From: Rhizobium sp. CCGE 510
Lineage (GTDB): Bacteria > Pseudomonadota > Alphaproteobacteria > Rhizobiales > Rhizobiaceae
Reading direction: 5' to 3'
DNA: 64,000 nt
NCBI RefSeq assembly: GCF_000292525.1
Contig: NZ_AEYF01000055.1
Span: forward strand, 62,001-126,000
Shown: positions 61,455-64,000 of the stretch, in pieces
How positions within the stretch are numbered: position 1 is the first letter of the stretch
Layout of the letters: each line of letters begins with the position of its first letter
Made by a program: the position numbers and the translations under genes
Notes under the pieces: model-generated
Told to the model about the DNA's origin: nothing
What the model saw: the letters and a program-made list of their open reading frames with translations, nothing else
The model's database searches: none

Positions 61455-63077
61455 TCAGCTCCGCAGACCAGGCGCCTCGTGGCCGGTGCGCGCCACATAT
61501 TCCGTGTAGCCGCCGCCATATTGGTGGACGCCCTCGGGCGTCAGCTCCAGCACCCGGTTGGAGAGTGCGGCGAGGAAATGCCGGTCGTGCGAAACGAACA
61601 GCATGGTGCCCTCATATTGCGACAGCGCCTTGATCAGCATCTCCTTGGTGTCGAGGTCGAGATGGTTCGTCGGCTCGTCGAGGACCAGCAGGTTCGGCGG
61701 GTCGAACAGCATGATGGCCATGACCAGACGCGCCTTCTCGCCGCCGGACAATACGCGGCACCGCTTCTCGACATCGTCGCCGGAAAAGCCGAAACACCCC
61801 GCGAGCGCCCGCAAAGGCCCCTGCCCCGCCTGTGGGAACCGGTCTTCCAGCGATTGGAAGACGGTGTGCTCGCCGTCGAGAATATCCATGGCGTGCTGGG
61901 CGAAATATCCCATCTTGACGCTGGCGCCGAGAGCGACGCTGCCTTCATCGGGCTCGGCGGTCCCCGTCACCAGCTTCAGCAGTGTCGACTTGCCGGCGCC
62001 GTTTATGCCCATGATGCACCAGCGTTCCCGGCGCCGCACCATGAAATCCAGTCCTTCATAGATGCTTCGACTGCCGTATTTCTTGTGCACGTTCTTGAGG
62101 TTGATCACATCTTCGCCGGATCGTGGCGCCGGCTGAAACTCGAAGGAGACCACCTGACGGCGCTTGGGCGGCTCCACCCGGTCGATCTTCTCTAGCTTCT
62201 TGACGCGGCTCTGCACCTGCGAGGCATGCGAGGCGCGCGCCTTGAACCGCTCGATGAACTTGATTTCCTTTGCGAGCATCGCCTGCTGGCGTTCGAACTG
62301 GGCCTGCTGCTGCTTTTCGTTCTGCGCCCGCTGCTGTTCGTAGAATTCGTAGTCGCCCGAATAGGTCGTCAGCGTGCCGCCATCGATCTCGATGATCTTG
62401 GTGATGATGCGGTTCATGAACTCGCGGTCATGCGAGGTCATCAGCAGCGCGCCCTCGTAGCCTTTCAGGAACTCCTCCAGCCAGATCAGGCTTTCGAGAT
62501 CCAGATGGTTGCTCGGCTCGTCGAGCAGCATGACATCGGGACGCATGAGCAGGATGCGGGCGAGCGCCACGCGCATCTTCCAACCGCCCGAGAGGGCGCC
62601 GACATCGCCGTCCATCATCTCCTGGCTGAAGCTTAAGCCCGCGAGCACTTCGCGGGCGCGTCCTTCCAGCGAATAGCCGTCCAGTTCCTCGTAGCGCGCC
62701 TGCACCTCGCCGTAGCGCTCGATGATGTTATCCATGTCGTCGGCCTGCTCGGGGTCGGCCATGGCCGCCTCGAGCTCACGCAGTTCGCCGGCAACGATGC
62801 TAACCGGGCCGGCGCCGTTCATCACCTCGGCGACGGCACTGTGGCCCGCCATCTCGCCGACGTCCTGGTTGAAATAGCCAATGGTGACGCCCTTTTCGCA
62901 GGAGACCTGCCCTTCATCCGGCTGCTCCTCGCCGTTGATCATCCGGAAAATCGTCGTCTTGCCGGCGCCGTTCGGACCGACGAGGCCGATCTTCTCTCCC
63001 TTGTTGAGTGCTGCGGACGCCTCGATGAAGAGGATGCGGTGGCTGAGCTGCTTGCTGATGTTCTCAATACGGATCAT
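61455..63077 (-). CDS. ABC-F family ATPase (ribosome-associated type)
   Basis: A 540-residue protein with two ABC domains and no membrane part. Domain 1: Walker A GPNGAGKTT, signature LSGGWKMRVALARIL, Walker B VMLLDEPSNHLD. Domain 2: Walker A GINGAGKSTL, signature LSGGEKARLVMAIML, Walker B LLVLDEPTNHLD. Between them is a charged linker rich in Gln/Glu/Lys (YEQQRAQNEKQQQAQFERQQ), the P-site interacting region of ABC-F factors. It probably acts on translating ribosomes. Confidence 0.92.
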   Translation of the reverse strand: MIRIENISKQLSHRILFIEASAALNKGEKIGLVGPNGAGKTTIFRMINGEEQPDEGQVSCEKGVTIGYFNQDVGEMAGHSAVAEVMNGAGPVSIVAGELRELEAAMADPEQADDMDNIIERYGEVQARYEELDGYSLEGRAREVLAGLSFSQEMMDGDVGALSGGWKMRVALARILLMRPDVMLLDEPSNHLDLESLIWLEEFLKGYEGALLMTSHDREFMNRIITKIIEIDGGTLTTYSGDYEFYEQQRAQNEKQQQAQFERQQAMLAKEIKFIERFKARASHASQVQSRVKKLEKIDRVEPPKRRQVVSFEFQPAPRSGEDVINLKNVHKKYGSRSIYEGLDFMVRRRERWCIMGINGAGKSTLLKLVTGTAEPDEGSVALGASVKMGYFAQHAMDILDGEHTVFQSLEDRFPQAGQGPLRALAGCFGFSGDDVEKRCRVLSGGEKARLVMAIMLFDPPNLLVLDEPTNHLDLDTKEMLIKALSQYEGTMLFVSHDRHFLAALSNRVLELTPEGVHQYGGGYTEYVARTGHEAPGLRS

Positions 63078-63280
63078 GATTTACGCGGGGCCTGGAGAAG
63101 GAGGTTTTGGCGCGCTTATGCCATGCGGGGAAACCGCAGGATAGCCCTGTTCCCACCCTCTCGATCAAGAGTATGACGCCGAAAGGTGTGAGTGGTTTTC
63201 GGGCGACGTCATGCTCGCCTTCTTTAATTTGGAACCGGATTGGATATCATCGCGGCTCATGCCAATGGAGACCTGTGCCA

Positions 63281-63610
63281 ATGAGCGTTCGTCCGCCGCA
63301 GTCCTTCAGACCATCCGAGCGGAATAAAAACGGCTTCAACGTCCTCGAATACGAGCTGATGTCGGAACGCGCGGACTCGCTTGGACGTCACGGGCTGAAG
63401 GTGGAGGCGGCACTCGCCGCGCTGAAGGCCTGGGCGCCCGATCGCCGGAGCGCTGAGGAACGCGAGAGGCTTCTCAACGAAGCCTCCGACGCCGTCTGGG
63501 CATTCTTCGTCCAGCGTGAGATCTGCGGCTTGCGGAACAACCGCGACGCCATCCAGCGCTACGGCATCCCGAACGAAGTGATCGCCAGATTGGGCGCGGT
63601 GCGGAAATAA
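63281..63610 (+). CDS. Small hypothetical protein (DUF6665-like)
   Basis: A 109-residue soluble helical protein. ATG 63281 has GGAGA about 10 bases upstream; the longer upstream frame is not credible. The core NVLEYELMSERADSLGRHG, then ALKAWAPDRRSAEERERLL and AVWAFFVQREICGLRNN, and RYGIPNEVIARLGA at the end resemble the DUF6665 family of rhizobia. Function unknown. Confidence 0.7.
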   Translation: MSVRPPQSFRPSERNKNGFNVLEYELMSERADSLGRHGLKVEAALAALKAWAPDRRSAEERERLLNEASDAVWAFFVQREICGLRNNRDAIQRYGIPNEVIARLGAVRK

Positions 63611-63708
63611 CGCTGAGCGACGTGGGGCCGCTCCCTTACCTATTGAGTGGAAATCAACGGCGCAGAAAGGTATGGCTTGGTGCCGAACCATGGCGAAAGG
63701 GAATTGCG

Positions 63709-64000
63709 ATGCCAAGCTCGATCCGGATTGGAAACCAGCACCTCACCGTCGACGTCTCCGCCCTCGGCGCTGAGATGCAGGCGCTCACGTCAAGCGACGG
63801 ACGCTCATGGCTGTGGACGGGCGACCCAGCCTTCTGGACCGGACGGTCGCCGATCCTTTTTCCGATCGTCGGCAAGGCGCCGGATGACAAAATAGCGATC
63901 GACGGCACGATCTATCCGATGGCTCAGCATGGTTTTGCCCGCCGCAGCGAATTCGCGCTTGCGGCATCCACCGCGACGATGTGCCGATACGAACTGGTCG
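63709..64000 (+). CDS. Aldose 1-epimerase family protein (3' end outside window)
   Basis: The N-terminal 97 codons are present; the frame is open to the last base. ATG 63709 follows AAAGGGA by 6 bases. IRIGNQHLTVDVSALGAEMQ opens the beta-sandwich, WLWTGDPAFWTGRSPILFPIVG carries the family's conserved PxLFP region, and MAQHGFARRSEF is the GFAR motif with a conserved His. It would interconvert sugar anomers or act as a hexose-6-phosphate epimerase relative. Confidence 0.85.
   Translation, partial: MPSSIRIGNQHLTVDVSALGAEMQALTSSDGRSWLWTGDPAFWTGRSPILFPIVGKAPDDKIAIDGTIYPMAQHGFARRSEFALAASTATMCRYELV

Noticed and set aside
63252..63280. GGAAC upstream of the DUF6665-like gene (about 63232)
   Set aside because: No GTT at 16-18 bases downstream, so it does not fit an EcfG-type promoter.

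Overview
The window reads as a high-GC alphaproteobacterium of the Rhizobiales, most likely Rhizobium. Supporting signs are the multi-gene ABC glycerol operon (glpD-S-T-P-Q-U-V with glpK), an EcfG-like ECF sigma gene, HWE-type histidine kinase signalling, and many small DUF proteins typical of rhizobia. No rRNA, tRNA, CRISPR array, insertion sequence or phage gene was seen. Both window edges cut a gene.

Region 1 (1-28 kb) looks like stress physiology and signalling. It holds an alpha/beta hydrolase, an MscS channel, a MarC protein and an orphan EcfG-like sigma factor. Next comes an FdhF/YdeP-type molybdopterin oxidoreductase, broken by one missing base, followed by a caa3-type cytochrome oxidase operon with many start/stop overlaps. 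A signalling block follows: CheB, a CheB-CheR-PAS-HWE hybrid kinase, three single-domain receivers and a receiver-CRP fusion. The region ends with a diheme cytochrome, a Zn-alcohol dehydrogenase with an SDR, small proteins, an isoaspartate methyltransferase fused to a YetF (DUF421) domain, and a DUF4142 protein. Sites of the form GGAAC-N17-GTT, the EcfG-type promoter, lie on the correct strand just upstream of six genes or operons here, and upstream of a DUF1328 gene at 60.2 kb. This suggests a general-stress-response cluster.

Region 2 (27.8-41.2 kb) is a catabolic locus. On the minus strand is a peptide-type ABC transporter with a DUF1537 four-carbon acid-sugar kinase and a GntR/FadR regulator. 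Divergent on the plus strand are a DHDPS-family aldolase, a BNR-repeat sialidase-like gene (broken by one missing base), an iron alcohol dehydrogenase and a PdxA2-like dehydrogenase. A kinase plus PdxA2 pair fits catabolism of a four-carbon sugar acid such as D-threonate; the actual substrate is unknown. A RES-Xre toxin-antitoxin pair closes the region.

Region 3 (41.6-56.5 kb) is sugar and glycerol uptake: a CUT2 sugar ABC transporter (plus strand), convergent with the glycerol operon glpD-glpS-glpT-glpP-glpQ-glpU-glpV-glpK (minus strand), with the repressor gene glpR upstream. Glycerol would be imported by the ABC system, phosphorylated by GlpK and oxidised by GlpD to dihydroxyacetone phosphate.

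Region 4 (56.5-64 kb) holds unrelated housekeeping and accessory genes: a DMT exporter divergent from a LysR regulator, a GNAT acetyltransferase, DUF992, DUF1328, a membrane protein, a VOC protein, an ABC-F ATPase, a DUF6665-like protein and the start of an aldose-1-epimerase family gene. All assignments come from reading the sequence; no database search was run.
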